Below are positions 8,176-16,146 of a DNA stretch of 64,000 bases, piece after piece. The notes beneath the pieces are model-generated. The model searched no databases, had not been told where the DNA came from, and saw nothing but the letters and a program-made list of their open reading frames with translations. This DNA comes from JAZKID01 sp963714065 (lineage in GTDB: Bacteria > Pseudomonadota > Alphaproteobacteria > Rhizobiales > UBA4765): the NCBI GenBank assembly GCA_963714065.1, contig OY970226.1, forward strand, positions 558,001 to 622,000, written 5' to 3'. The translations under genes and the position numbers were made by a program. Position 1 is the first letter of the stretch; each line of letters starts with the position of its first letter.

Positions 8176-9751
8176 TACAAAGCTCAACCGCATTCTCTGC
8201 GTGGAAGACGACGAAGGCCTGGCGCGCCTTCTGCAAAAACGCCTGCAGCGGCACGGTTTCACGATCGATATCTGTTTGTCCGGCGAAGCGGCGCTGGAAC
8301 GGCTCGTGCAGGAAACCTATGATATGATCCTGCTCGATTACCATCTGCCGGGCATGAGCGGGCTCGAAATGCTCGACCGTCTCAAAACCATGCCCAATCC
8401 CACGCCTGTCATCGTGCTGACCGCCAGCGGCGACGAGCGCATTGCGCTTGCCGCCCTCGAAAAAGGTGCCGCCGATTACGCGGTCAAGGACAGCGAGCAA
8501 ACCTATATCGACCTGCTGCCTGCCGTGATGCAGGCCGCCTTCACAAAAGAGCGCCTGCTGCGCATCTACGAGCAGCAGAAGCAGGAGCTGGTGCTCGCCA
8601 AGGAAAAGGCGGAAGCCGCAAACCAGGCAAAAAGCAATTTTCTGGCGACCATGAGCCATGAAATGCGCACACCGCTGAATGTCGTTATCGGGCTTGCGCG
8701 CCTGCTTTCCGAAGCACAGCTCGGCCCCAAGGAACGCAACATGCTCGACACCATTCTTTCGAGCGCCGACCTGCTTATGAAACTGATCAACGATCTTCTC
8801 AATCTCACGCGCATCGAATCCGGCCAGATCGAACTTGAATTGCAGGATTTCGATTTTTCGCAGCTTCTGGAAGACATGCGCGTGATGTTCGAAACGCAGG
8901 CGAAAGAGAAAAATCTCGGTTTCGGGATTGTCGACGAAACGAAGCAGTGCCGGGTGACGGGCGATCGCACGCGCATTCAGCAAATTCTGGTCAACCTGAT
9001 CGGTAATGCGATTAAATTCACGGAAACGGGTGGCATTGCCGTACTCGCGCGCGCAACATTCTCGTCAGGCGACGCTTTTATCACCGTCGACGTCAAGGAT
9101 ACGGGGATCGGCATCGAGCCCGAGAAAATGCCCGTCATTTTCGAAAAATTCACGCAGGCGGACGAAACGATCACGCGCCGTTTCGGCGGCACCGGGCTGG
9201 GCCTGCCGATTTCCCGCTCGTTGGCCGAACTTATGGGCGGCCATATCGTTGCCGAAAGCAAGCCGGGTAAGGGCTCCTCATTCACGCTCACGCTGTCTTT
9301 GAAAACGGTCGCGGCGGCACCTGCGCAAAACAAAACAAAAGAGAAAATCATCGTGCCGGATCATGCCGACAGGCATGACACCGTGCTTGTGGTGGAAGAT
9401 TACCCTCCGAATATCATGGTCGCGAGCATGATGTTGGAAAGCCTCGGCTTCAAGGTCGTCGTTGCCGCAGACGGACAACAGGCCATCGAGCATGTCACGG
9501 CCGCATCGTCGCCATTCACCGCCATTCTCATGGATGTCCAGATGCAGGACATGGACGGGCTGGAAACGACACGGCTTATCCGCGAACTCGAGACCGGCAA
9601 GGGTTTCAAAAACACGATTATCGGCGTCACTGCGCACGCGCTTGCGGGAGATCGTGAAAAATGCATCGCCGCGGGCATGGACGACTATATCAGCAAGCCC
9701 ATCCATTACGAAATTCTCAGCTCCAAATTACAATCCGCGGCCGCCAATTAA
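8168..9751 (+). CDS. Hybrid histidine kinase: REC-HisKA-HATPase-REC
   Basis: 527 residues, cytosolic, no TM helix. An N-terminal receiver (CVEDDE, LLDYHLPG) is linked by a coiled coil (about residues 130-160) to HisKA with His164 in MSHEMRTPL. The HATPase has N-box LIGNAIKFTE, G1 DTGIGIEPE and G2 GGTGLGLPIS. A second receiver follows (VVEDYPPN, LMDVQMQDMDG, SKPIHYE). The architecture suits a multistep phosphorelay: input from the preceding receiver protein and output to an HPt or regulator not encoded nearby. The start overlaps the upstream gene by 8 bp, so translation is coupled. Confidence 0.88.
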   Translation: MPDTKLNRILCVEDDEGLARLLQKRLQRHGFTIDICLSGEAALERLVQETYDMILLDYHLPGMSGLEMLDRLKTMPNPTPVIVLTASGDERIALAALEKGAADYAVKDSEQTYIDLLPAVMQAAFTKERLLRIYEQQKQELVLAKEKAEAANQAKSNFLATMSHEMRTPLNVVIGLARLLSEAQLGPKERNMLDTILSSADLLMKLINDLLNLTRIESGQIELELQDFDFSQLLEDMRVMFETQAKEKNLGFGIVDETKQCRVTGDRTRIQQILVNLIGNAIKFTETGGIAVLARATFSSGDAFITVDVKDTGIGIEPEKMPVIFEKFTQADETITRRFGGTGLGLPISRSLAELMGGHIVAESKPGKGSSFTLTLSLKTVAAAPAQNKTKEKIIVPDHADRHDTVLVVEDYPPNIMVASMMLESLGFKVVVAADGQQAIEHVTAASSPFTAILMDVQMQDMDGLETTRLIRELETGKGFKNTIIGVTAHALAGDREKCIAAGMDDYISKPIHYEILSSKLQSAAAN

Positions 9752-9868
9752 TATTCGAGCGGCCCTGTCGTCACTTTACCGGATCCTTATTTAAAGACCG
9801 ACCTTCCCCGACTGATTTTTTCCGATTCGAAAATCACACTCTCCCGATACTTGGTAAAGGAGACTGCG

Positions 9869-10147
9869 ATGCAACAATCCACGACCATCTCTCTCGAAAG
9901 CGGCAATCTGCCCGAGTTCTTCGAAATGGAGCCTTTTCGCCATGATGTCAGAAATCTTCTGGCGAAATCCGAACCGGTTCTCGAAAAGGAAGGTGTGCTC
10001 GACCAAGCCTTCAAACTCGAGAAGCTGATGGATTCTCTATCGCCGTGGCTTTACTTCGGCACGGATACTCTTCAAGGACGGCATATCCTGCCTGCATACC
10101 ATGCGCGATCGTCTATGCCAGGCGCTGGACGAGCTTCTGCGGCTTGA
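9869..10147 (+). CDS. Small protein, 5' part of a probably frameshifted gene
   Basis: ATG 9869 follows a strong AAAGGAGA site. The first 57 or so residues (MQQSTTISLESG to KLMDSLSPW) look like a normal helical protein. The last 35 residues become Ser/Arg/Ala-rich and look out of frame. The next reading frame, open from 10029, encodes an ordinary-looking helical continuation that includes the ORF at 10101-10310. The simplest reading is one protein of about 145 residues broken by a one-base frameshift near 10050-10070. Two overlapping genes remain possible. No family is recognised. Confidence 0.5.
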   Translation: MQQSTTISLESGNLPEFFEMEPFRHDVRNLLAKSEPVLEKEGVLDQAFKLEKLMDSLSPWLYFGTDTLQGRHILPAYHARSSMPGAGRASAA

Positions 10148-10310
10148 AAGCGAAGGCCGCCCGCCCGCAACCGCGGTGCAGGAAAGGGAGGTCGCGGAAA
10201 TTGATCACACCATCGATCGGATCAATCATCTGATTCAGGTGCTGGAAGGCGCGCCGATGCCCTTCACAAGCTGCCAGCAGCACGCTCCCGAAGCATGGAG
10301 GCTGGCATGA
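10101..10310 (+). CDS. 3' part of the probably frameshifted small gene
   Basis: 69 residues from ATG 10101: MRDRLCQALDELLRLESEG, then two more charged helices. There is no ribosome-binding site at this ATG, and the frame is open upstream to 10029 with plausible coding sequence (RILFKDGISCLHT). This suggests it is the C-terminal part of the gene starting at 9869. Its stop overlaps the start of the next tiny ORF (ATGA at 10307-10310), so the two were translationally coupled. Function unknown. Confidence 0.5.
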   Translation: MRDRLCQALDELLRLESEGRPPATAVQEREVAEIDHTIDRINHLIQVLEGAPMPFTSCQQHAPEAWRLA

Positions 10311-10432
10311 CGACCCCGCTTCCCACCAAGCCTGCCGAAGAGCCTTCCCTGTTTTTTATCCCGCTGCTGGATACCGAATTCGACGAACTGGAAGGCGAAG
10401 AAACATTGGCGCTGGAGCAGCTCTTTCACTGA
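10307..10432 (+). CDS. 41-residue acidic peptide, translationally coupled
   Basis: Starts at the ATGA overlap with the preceding ORF and ends with TGA at 10430-10432. The product is acidic and Pro/Leu-rich (FFIPLLDTEFDELEGEE). No family is recognised. The overlap and the terminator about 110 bases downstream place it as the last gene of the 9869-10432 unit. Confidence 0.4.
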   Translation: MTTPLPTKPAEEPSLFFIPLLDTEFDELEGEETLALEQLFH

Positions 10433-10541
10433 GTATTTATCGTTTTTTTATGAAGGATGTACTCCTCCAGCATCGCTTCCGGTTATCGAAAAAAATAACT
10501 TTAGGTTGTTTCTTGATATTGTTTCGAGACGCCCTAAATAT

Positions 10542-10582
10542 GCGCCGCTCCTTCCCCCTCGGGAGCGGCGCCATTTTTATTT
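10542..10582 (+). terminator. Rho-independent terminator
   Basis: Perfect 10-bp GC stem (GCGCCGCTCC at 10542-10551 with GGAGCGGCGC at 10562-10571), a 10-base loop, then CATTTTTATTTTAT. It ends the signalling and small-ORF unit before the kinase gene at 10640. Confidence 0.8.
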
Positions 10583-10639
10583 TATAAAACTGCTGATATT
10601 ATATATAAGGTACCAGGCGCGAGCGAGAGTTTTCGTGAA

Positions 10640-11371
10640 ATGCATGACCATTCGTCCCCACCTCAAAATCAGAATACTCCCGACAATATGCGGGAAGCCC
10701 TGCACCGGAAAATTCTCGACGGCGTTTCGCACGATCTGAAGACACCGCTGGCAACGATCATCGGCTCGCTGGAAATCTACCGGCGCATGGAAGAAAAACT
10801 GTCCAAGGAAAAATGTGGCGCATTGATCGGTGCGGCACTGAGCGAAGCTTACAGACTCGACAATTTCATCACCAATATTCTCGATATGGCGAAACTCGAA
10901 AACGATATGGTCAGGGTACGCAACGAAGCATGCGACCTGACGCGCCTGATCAGCGAATGCTGGGTAAAGCTTGGCCCGAAACGCGCAAATTGCGAAATGA
11001 CCATGCATTCGCTGAATGCCGACACCCTCGTCCACGCCGATCCCATGCTGCTCGCCCGTGCCGTCAACCTCGTGCTTGAAAATGCCATGAAGCATGGAGG
11101 AAAAAAGCCGGTCATCGTTATCGAATACGGTAAGGAAGGCGGCGATGTCTTTATCCGCGTTCGCGACCATGGCCCCGGCATCGCACAAGGGAAAGAAACG
11201 GAAATATTTTCCAAATATACGCGCTTTCACAAAGCCGATCACCAGAATGCCGGCACGGGCCTTGGGCTCGCCATATGCCGGCAATTGATGAAACTGCTTG
11301 CAGGCACGGTCGAGGTCGCCAACCATGCCGGCGGCGGCGCGGAATTCACGATCAGATTGCCCGCAGGCTGA
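10640..11371 (+). CDS. Soluble sensor histidine kinase, KdpD C-terminal type
   Basis: 243 residues containing only the kinase core. HisKA has His31 in VSHDLKTPLAT. The HATPase domain has N-box NLVLENAMKH, G1 DHGPGI and G2 GTGLGLAICRQL. There is no TM, PAS, KdpD or USP domain, although the core most resembles KdpD. It converges with the OmpR/KdpE-type regulator gene, whose stop is 6 bases away, and the two probably form a two-component pair. Sensing must come from a partner protein or a very short N-terminus. No kdpFABC genes are present here. Confidence 0.85.
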   Translation: MHDHSSPPQNQNTPDNMREALHRKILDGVSHDLKTPLATIIGSLEIYRRMEEKLSKEKCGALIGAALSEAYRLDNFITNILDMAKLENDMVRVRNEACDLTRLISECWVKLGPKRANCEMTMHSLNADTLVHADPMLLARAVNLVLENAMKHGGKKPVIVIEYGKEGGDVFIRVRDHGPGIAQGKETEIFSKYTRFHKADHQNAGTGLGLAICRQLMKLLAGTVEVANHAGGGAEFTIRLPAG

Positions 11372-11377
11372 AGACCC

Positions 11378-12097
11378 TTAAGCCGCCTCGCTGGAATTCG
11401 CTGCCGGCATTGCATCCATGCGATAGCCTATGCCGGCCTCGGACACGATCAGCTTGCCGAGACCCGGCGATGTTTCCAGCTTTTCGCGCACCTGGCCGAT
11501 ATAGACGCGCAGATATTGCGTATCCGCCTCATGCGCCGGGCCCCAGACTTCCTTGAGGATCTGCTTGTGCGTCAGCATCCTGCCGCGATTGAGCATGAAA
11601 TAGCGCAGCAGATCGTATTCCTTCGGCGTGAAAGCGACTTTTTGCCCGTCGATGCTCACTTCATGCCGCACGAGATCCATGCAGATGACGCCGTTCACAA
11701 GCTCCGGATTGCCCGCCTCGCGCACGGCAACCTTGCGCAGGTTCGCATTGATGCGCGCGAGCAGCACATCGGCACTGAAGGGTTTGGTGATATAATCGTC
11801 TGCGCCTATATTCAGCGCCGCAGCGACTTCCTCGTCGTCGGAGCGCACGGTAAGGACAAGAATGGGTATATGCGTCCATTGTCGCAGCGCGGCGATGACC
11901 TCCTTGCCGTCCATGTCCGGCAGGCCGAGATCGAGAACGATCAGATCCGGCTTGACCGACGCGGCAAGGCGCACCGCCTGTTTGCCGCTATCGCTCTCGA
12001 CGACCTTGAAATCGGCCGTGTCGAGAAAAATATTCAGCATTCTGCGGATTTCCTCTTCGTCGTCGACGACGAGGATCGTGTTCTTTTTTTCGTGCAT
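11378..12097 (-). CDS. OmpR/KdpE-family response regulator
   Basis: 239 residues. The receiver domain has the acidic pair in VVDDEEE, phospho-acceptor Asp56 (LDLGLPDMDG), Thr in VLTVRSDD and Lys in ITKPF. A winged-helix Trans_Reg_C DNA-binding domain follows (FTPKEYDLLRYFMLNRGRMLTHKQIL, then DTQYLRVYIGQVREKLE). This is the KdpE arrangement. Its likely kinase is the convergent soluble histidine kinase at 10640-11371. Target genes cannot be read from the sequence. Confidence 0.88.
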   Translation of the reverse strand: MHEKKNTILVVDDEEEIRRMLNIFLDTADFKVVESDSGKQAVRLAASVKPDLIVLDLGLPDMDGKEVIAALRQWTHIPILVLTVRSDDEEVAAALNIGADDYITKPFSADVLLARINANLRKVAVREAGNPELVNGVICMDLVRHEVSIDGQKVAFTPKEYDLLRYFMLNRGRMLTHKQILKEVWGPAHEADTQYLRVYIGQVREKLETSPGLGKLIVSEAGIGYRMDAMPAANSSEAA

Positions 12098-12124
12098 GTT
12101 TCGTTAGCTCGCTGGGGCCGGGTT

Positions 12125-12196
12125 TCAATAAAAAATATTATAAAGGATAATAACGATAAGGGGTACACCCATAAGCCACATAATCAGACTGCGCAT
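12125..12196 (-). CDS. 23-residue single-pass membrane peptide
   Basis: ATG 12196 with AAGGAG seven bases upstream, TGA at 12125-12127. The product MRSLIMWLMGVPLIVIILYN plus three residues is one short hydrophobic helix. I recall very similar tiny proteins (MRxLxxWLxGVPxxVIILxxxF) in other Proteobacteria, but cannot confirm by search. It lies upstream of the OmpR-type regulator on the same strand and may share its transcript. Confidence 0.5.
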   Translation of the reverse strand: MRSLIMWLMGVPLIVIILYNIFY

Positions 12197-12374
12197 ATTC
12201 GCTCCTTGGTTTCTCCAATCCAGTTGTGGGGTTTTCTGCAAAAAGGGCCATATGGCATGCGTCGCCGAATTATAAGAATTCAGTAAAAACTCAAGCCGTT
12301 GATCGTATTAATGAATATAGGAAGATCTTTTTTATCGGCGTTTTTTTCGCTTGCCAATTTTGTGAGAACAAAAT

Positions 12375-13778
12375 ATGAACAAAATCATGGGGCCTAAAGA
12401 AATCAGGATCCGCGATCCGCTACACAATATTATTGAGTTCGATACATCGAAACAACTCGAGCGAACGCTATGGAAAGTCGTACAGACGCGCACTTTCCAA
12501 AGATTGCGCCGCGTCAAGCAACAGGGCTTTTCCGATCTTGTCTATCCGGGCGCCACGCATTCGCGCTTCGCCCACAGCATCGGTGTTTTTCACACGGCAC
12601 GACGCCTGATCGATCTGATCGAGCGGCAACGGGCATCGAAACAGGAGATCCATGCACACCAGGCATTGGCCGCGGCTCTCGTGCACGACCTCGGCCATGG
12701 CCCGTTCAGCCATGCTTTTGAAGAGGTCGGCAAACGGCTGTCCCTAAAAATGGCCAATCACGAACATGTCAGCGATCTTCTCATTCGCGAAGGAGAAATC
12801 GCCGAGATACTTTGCGAACTTTGCAGCGGTTTTGCGAACGATGTCGCAGATATCGTCAGGCAGCGCAAAAGCGACAATGCTTATCAGCCTGTCGTTTCCA
12901 GCCAGTTCGACGCCGACCGGCTCGATTACATGCAGCGCGACCGGCTGATGACCGGCGCGCAACATGCCGCCATAGATCTGGAATGGCTGCTCGCCAATCT
13001 GGAAATCGGAAAGGTGCCTTATGGCGTCGACAAGGAATTGCTCGGAGAAATTGAAACCTTCGTACTGGGACCAAAAGCGCTGCATGCCGCAGAAGCTTTC
13101 GTGCTGGGACTTTTCCAGCTTTATCCGACGGTTTATCTGCACAAGACGACACGAAGTGCGCAAAAATTATGCACCGAACTTCTTTGCCGCATTGTCGCCT
13201 TGGCAAAGGATAATGCGGTCGGCAAGACGGGACTGACGGACACCCACCCGCTTATCCTCTTCGCAAAATCACCGGATCAGGTTGCCACTGTTCTCGAGCT
13301 CGACGATACCGTCGTTTGGGGTGCACTGCCGCTGCTGGCCACCGCCGCCGACGAGTGCATCGCCAAGCTGGCTTGCCGGCTCCGCGACAGGAAGCTTTAT
13401 AAATGTATCGACGTGCGAACGAAGCTCGGCCCCAAAAAACCCGATGAATTGGACGCATCCTGCGTGGCTATCAGGGAAAAATTAACCGAACAGGCCGACA
13501 AAATTAACGTGGAAATGCCGCGTATCCTGATCGACGAAGACGGGCGGTCTCCATATAAGTCTGTGTCTGCGGAAGAACCCAAAAAAGCGCCGCTCAATCA
13601 AATCTACATCCGGATGCCGGATGGCACGGCCGGTGGGAAAATCGTCGATCTCAAGGAATGCTCGGATGTCGTTCGTTCTCTGGAAACATTCAAATTCTTT
13701 CGTGTTTACGTTGCCGATGAAGACGAAGAAGCGAAAAAGATCGTAGGGCAGGCCATCGACGGAGAAAAACGCACATGA
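12375..13778 (+). CDS. HD-domain phosphohydrolase (dGTPase/SAMHD1-like, YwfO-like)
   Basis: 467 residues. The N-terminus RIRDPLHNIIEF and the block QRLRRVKQQGFSDLVYPGATHSRFAHSIGV are characteristic of dGTPase/SAMHD1-like HD proteins. Metal ligands are visible as His in HSRFAHS and the HD pair in LVHDLGHGPFSHAFE, with a later Asp in SQFDADRLDY. Family members hydrolyse dNTPs or related nucleotides, and some deplete dNTPs during phage infection. The gene overlaps the YwgA-like gene by 4 bp. The start at 12375 has only a weak ribosome-binding site. Confidence 0.85.
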   Translation: MNKIMGPKEIRIRDPLHNIIEFDTSKQLERTLWKVVQTRTFQRLRRVKQQGFSDLVYPGATHSRFAHSIGVFHTARRLIDLIERQRASKQEIHAHQALAAALVHDLGHGPFSHAFEEVGKRLSLKMANHEHVSDLLIREGEIAEILCELCSGFANDVADIVRQRKSDNAYQPVVSSQFDADRLDYMQRDRLMTGAQHAAIDLEWLLANLEIGKVPYGVDKELLGEIETFVLGPKALHAAEAFVLGLFQLYPTVYLHKTTRSAQKLCTELLCRIVALAKDNAVGKTGLTDTHPLILFAKSPDQVATVLELDDTVVWGALPLLATAADECIAKLACRLRDRKLYKCIDVRTKLGPKKPDELDASCVAIREKLTEQADKINVEMPRILIDEDGRSPYKSVSAEEPKKAPLNQIYIRMPDGTAGGKIVDLKECSDVVRSLETFKFFRVYVADEDEEAKKIVGQAIDGEKRT

Positions 13779-14305
13779 CCCAAAAGGCGCAAGGCAAAAC
13801 CGACTTCGAAAAGGTCGTTGAAATCATTCAGGAAGCAGGCGGCATGGTTGTCGGCCGTACGCGGTTGCAAAAACTGTGTTTCTTTCTTGAAAAAGCCGGG
13901 CTCGGCAAGGGATTTTCTTTCGAATACCGGCATTACGGCCCTTATAGCGAAGACCTCTCCGAAGCCGCCCGCCTCGCTCATTTTATGGATCTGATCGAAG
14001 AAAAAGAAGAGCCCACAAGCTGGGGCGGATATTATTCCACCTACACTTTACGTTCGGAAGAAAACCGCACGGCTGCGGCGAATGAATTGGCGGTCCAGGC
14101 CTCCCATGCCGACTCCATACAGCTGGAACTGGCGGCCACCGCTTTATTTATCGCGATGGAAGAAAAAAATCATAAAAAACCTTGGGAAGAGACCGAGCGG
14201 CGAAAACCCGAGAAAGCCGCACATGGCCGCTTGGAAAAAGCAAAAGAGCTTTACCGTGCGCTGCAAAAAATAAAAACACCGCAGCGGCTTCCCGACATCG
14301 CCTGA
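13775..14305 (+). CDS. YwgA-like protein coupled to the HD phosphohydrolase
   Basis: 176 residues. The region VVGRTRLQKLCFFLEKAG followed by FSFEYRHYGPYSEDLSEAA matches the YwgA/Panacea-like winged-helix pattern (RxKLQK...YGPYSEEL). The C-terminal third is Lys/Glu-rich and helical. From memory, ywgA sits next to the HD gene ywfO in Bacillus subtilis, so this pairing recurs across phyla. Related Panacea domains act as antitoxins or degradation adaptors. An equivalent role here is only inferred. ATGA overlap with the HD gene implies a stoichiometric partner. Confidence 0.7.
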   Translation: MTQKAQGKTDFEKVVEIIQEAGGMVVGRTRLQKLCFFLEKAGLGKGFSFEYRHYGPYSEDLSEAARLAHFMDLIEEKEEPTSWGGYYSTYTLRSEENRTAAANELAVQASHADSIQLELAATALFIAMEEKNHKKPWEETERRKPEKAAHGRLEKAKELYRALQKIKTPQRLPDIA

Positions 14306-14632
14306 TCGCAGCCGTTAAATCGCATCTTTATCGCGAAATCCCGAAATCGGGACACTTTGGTTGGTGCGCCGCATAGGCATGAAGCGCATGCCCTTCCATA
14401 AAAAATTAAATAAAAACAATATGTTAAAAGAATGGCCTGATTTAAGCTCCTCAGGCTGCCTTGTTCCTGCCCAATTTGGCGGGCAAGTGCCCTTTCGGGT
14501 CAGTCATCGCGGTTATTAGCCGCGATTACCCAAGGCTTTGCCGGACTTGTCCGCAAGCCAAACAATCAACCTCCCACGCTGTTGGGTTTAAAATTGCACG
14601 CTCCGGCGCGCCAATAATGAGGAATTTTTATT
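14306..14632. other. Intergenic region with several hairpins, possible structured leader
   Basis: No gene seen. A TCCCGA-AA-TCGGGA palindrome lies at 14339-14352. From 14468 to 14559 there are three consecutive hairpins: TGCCC/GGGCA (14468-14485), ATCGCGG/CCGCGAT (14506-14526), and GGCTT/AAGCC enclosing CGGA/TCCG (14534-14559). They precede the CHAP-like gene and could be a structured 5' leader or small RNA. I match no known RNA family. Confidence 0.3.
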
Positions 14633-14992
14633 ATGAAACGTCTACTTGTTCTTTTTGCCTTGTTTTTCTTTGCCATGAATACCGCCGAAGCCTCAGGACG
14701 CCCCAGCCGCTGGTGCGGCTGGTATATGCGCACGCAGGTGGGCCACGATCCCGGCCCGTCCTTCAACCTCGCCCGCAACTGGGCACATTATGGTTCGCCG
14801 GCGCGTGGCCCGGCCGTTGGCACGATTGTGGTGTGGCGCAGCCATGTCGGCAAGATCGTGGGCCAGACTGCCAAGGGTTGGCTCGTGCATTCTGGCAATG
14901 ACAGCAATGCGGTTCGCACGCGCCCCCGCTCGGTGCGCGGGGCGATCGCGTTCAGATGGCCCAGCGGCAATTATCGCGTGGCGATGCGCTAG
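14633..14992 (+). CDS. Secreted CHAP-like (NlpC/P60-type) small protein
   Basis: 119 residues. ATG 14633 has GAGGAA at good spacing. A cleavable signal peptide (KRLLVLFALFFFAMNTAEA) precedes a mature part of about 99 residues with RWCGWYMR (candidate nucleophile Cys28) and HVGKIVG (candidate catalytic His), the order expected of a CHAP-type cysteine peptidase or amidase. Small secreted proteins of this kind are common in Alphaproteobacteria and are presumed to act on peptidoglycan. No activity can be proven from sequence. Confidence 0.7.
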   Translation: MKRLLVLFALFFFAMNTAEASGRPSRWCGWYMRTQVGHDPGPSFNLARNWAHYGSPARGPAVGTIVVWRSHVGKIVGQTAKGWLVHSGNDSNAVRTRPRSVRGAIAFRWPSGNYRVAMR

Positions 14993-15013
14993 AAATAAGC
15001 TCGTCCGCCGTCG

Positions 15014-15057
15014 CCCAACCGGCTTGCCAAGCCGTAGCCTGCAAAGCAGGCGAAGGC

Positions 15058-15060
<3 letters not shown>
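15014..15060. repeat. Double-hairpin palindromic element abutting the tRNA 3' end
   Basis: Two perfect 6-bp hairpins in a row: CGGCTT-GCC-AAGCCG (15020-15034) and GCCTGC-AAA-GCAGGC (15037-15051). An imperfect outer stem (CCAACC with GGCTGG) reaches into the encoded CCA of the tRNA. It resembles a REP or MITE-like element inserted at the tRNA 3' end. Confidence 0.5.
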
Positions 15061-15133
<73 letters not shown>

Positions 15134-15189
15134 GTGAGGGATGACGTAGCGAAGATACGGCCCTTACGCAAGTTTTCCGGGCTGGAACT

Positions 15190-16089
15190 TCAAACCTTGA
15201 TGAACCCTTCGCCCACCACCACGGCCTGGCCGCCGATGCGCGTGCCGGTGAGCCGGCCTGCGGTAATTTCAATTTCAAGACGAAGCAGGCTAGGTCGCCC
15301 CATTTCCACACCCTGCTCCACGCTGCGTTCATGCGCGCCATCCGGCAGGCCTTCGAAACGGGCAAGCACGCCGGCAAAGGCGGCCACGGCAGAACCCGTG
15401 GCGGGATCCTCGATAATTTCCAGATTGGGCGAGAACATGCGCGCCCGGAAATCGGCGCCCTGCTCGGCCGGCAGCTTCGTATAGGCATAAGCCGACGTGC
15501 CGATACTATCCATCCACAGCGGCACCATGGGCTTGGTACGATGCAGCGCATCGCGGTCGCGTACGGGTACGAACAGAAAATCGAGGCCCGAAGACAGGCG
15601 GATGGGTTTGTGATTGTCGAAACCGATATCGGAAGGCACAAGGCCGAGCGCAAGCGCCATTTTTTCGCGCGTCGGCGCCTTGCCGGTTTCCGATGCCAGT
15701 TTCGGCGTATCGAATTCGGCGCCGGTGACCTTGCGCGGGTCTATCTGCACGCCGCAGCGAATGGCGCCGATATGTTCTTCAAGCACGATGATGGCTTCGT
15801 GCTTCTCGGTGCGGCCAAATTTCTGCTCGGCCAGCAGCACGGCCGTGCCGATGGTGGGATGGCCGGCAAAAGGCACTTCGCGGGTCGGCGTAAAAATGCG
15901 GATGCGCGCCGTGTGGACGGGATTGTGCGGCTGCAGAACGAAAACAGTTTCCGAAAGGTTGAACTCGCGCGCAATCGCCTGCATGTCCTCGGTATCGAGT
16001 TCGTCGGCATTATGGACGACGCCCAGCGTATTGCCGGAGAGCGGCTTTGCCGTGAAAACATCGAGCGTGTTGAAAGCAAGGCGGCGCAT
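15190..16089 (-). CDS. PhzF-family isomerase / epimerase-like protein
   Basis: 299 residues with the two-lobed DapF/PhzF fold. N-terminal FNTLDVFTAKPLSGNTLGVV, the catalytic-Glu motif REFNLSETVFV, the FAGHPTIGTAVLL motif, and the C-terminal-lobe motif EDPATGSAVAAFAG are all present. Phenazine PhzF isomerises DHHA, but most paralogues such as this one, outside phenazine clusters, have unknown substrates. No phenazine genes are nearby. It lies between the tRNA and miaA on the same strand. Confidence 0.85.
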   Translation of the reverse strand: MRRLAFNTLDVFTAKPLSGNTLGVVHNADELDTEDMQAIAREFNLSETVFVLQPHNPVHTARIRIFTPTREVPFAGHPTIGTAVLLAEQKFGRTEKHEAIIVLEEHIGAIRCGVQIDPRKVTGAEFDTPKLASETGKAPTREKMALALGLVPSDIGFDNHKPIRLSSGLDFLFVPVRDRDALHRTKPMVPLWMDSIGTSAYAYTKLPAEQGADFRARMFSPNLEIIEDPATGSAVAAFAGVLARFEGLPDGAHERSVEQGVEMGRPSLLRLEIEITAGRLTGTRIGGQAVVVGEGFIKV

Positions 16090-16146
16090 GATCTGGTAAT
16101 CAACCGCTACCCGAAGGTTTGCAGGAGCGCAAGAGCGGGAAAAAGA

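Noticed and set aside
10640..12097. KdpDE potassium-sensing system
   Set aside because: The kinase lacks the KdpD sensor and TM domains, and no kdpFABC genes lie nearby; only the kinase core and regulator resemble KdpD/KdpE.
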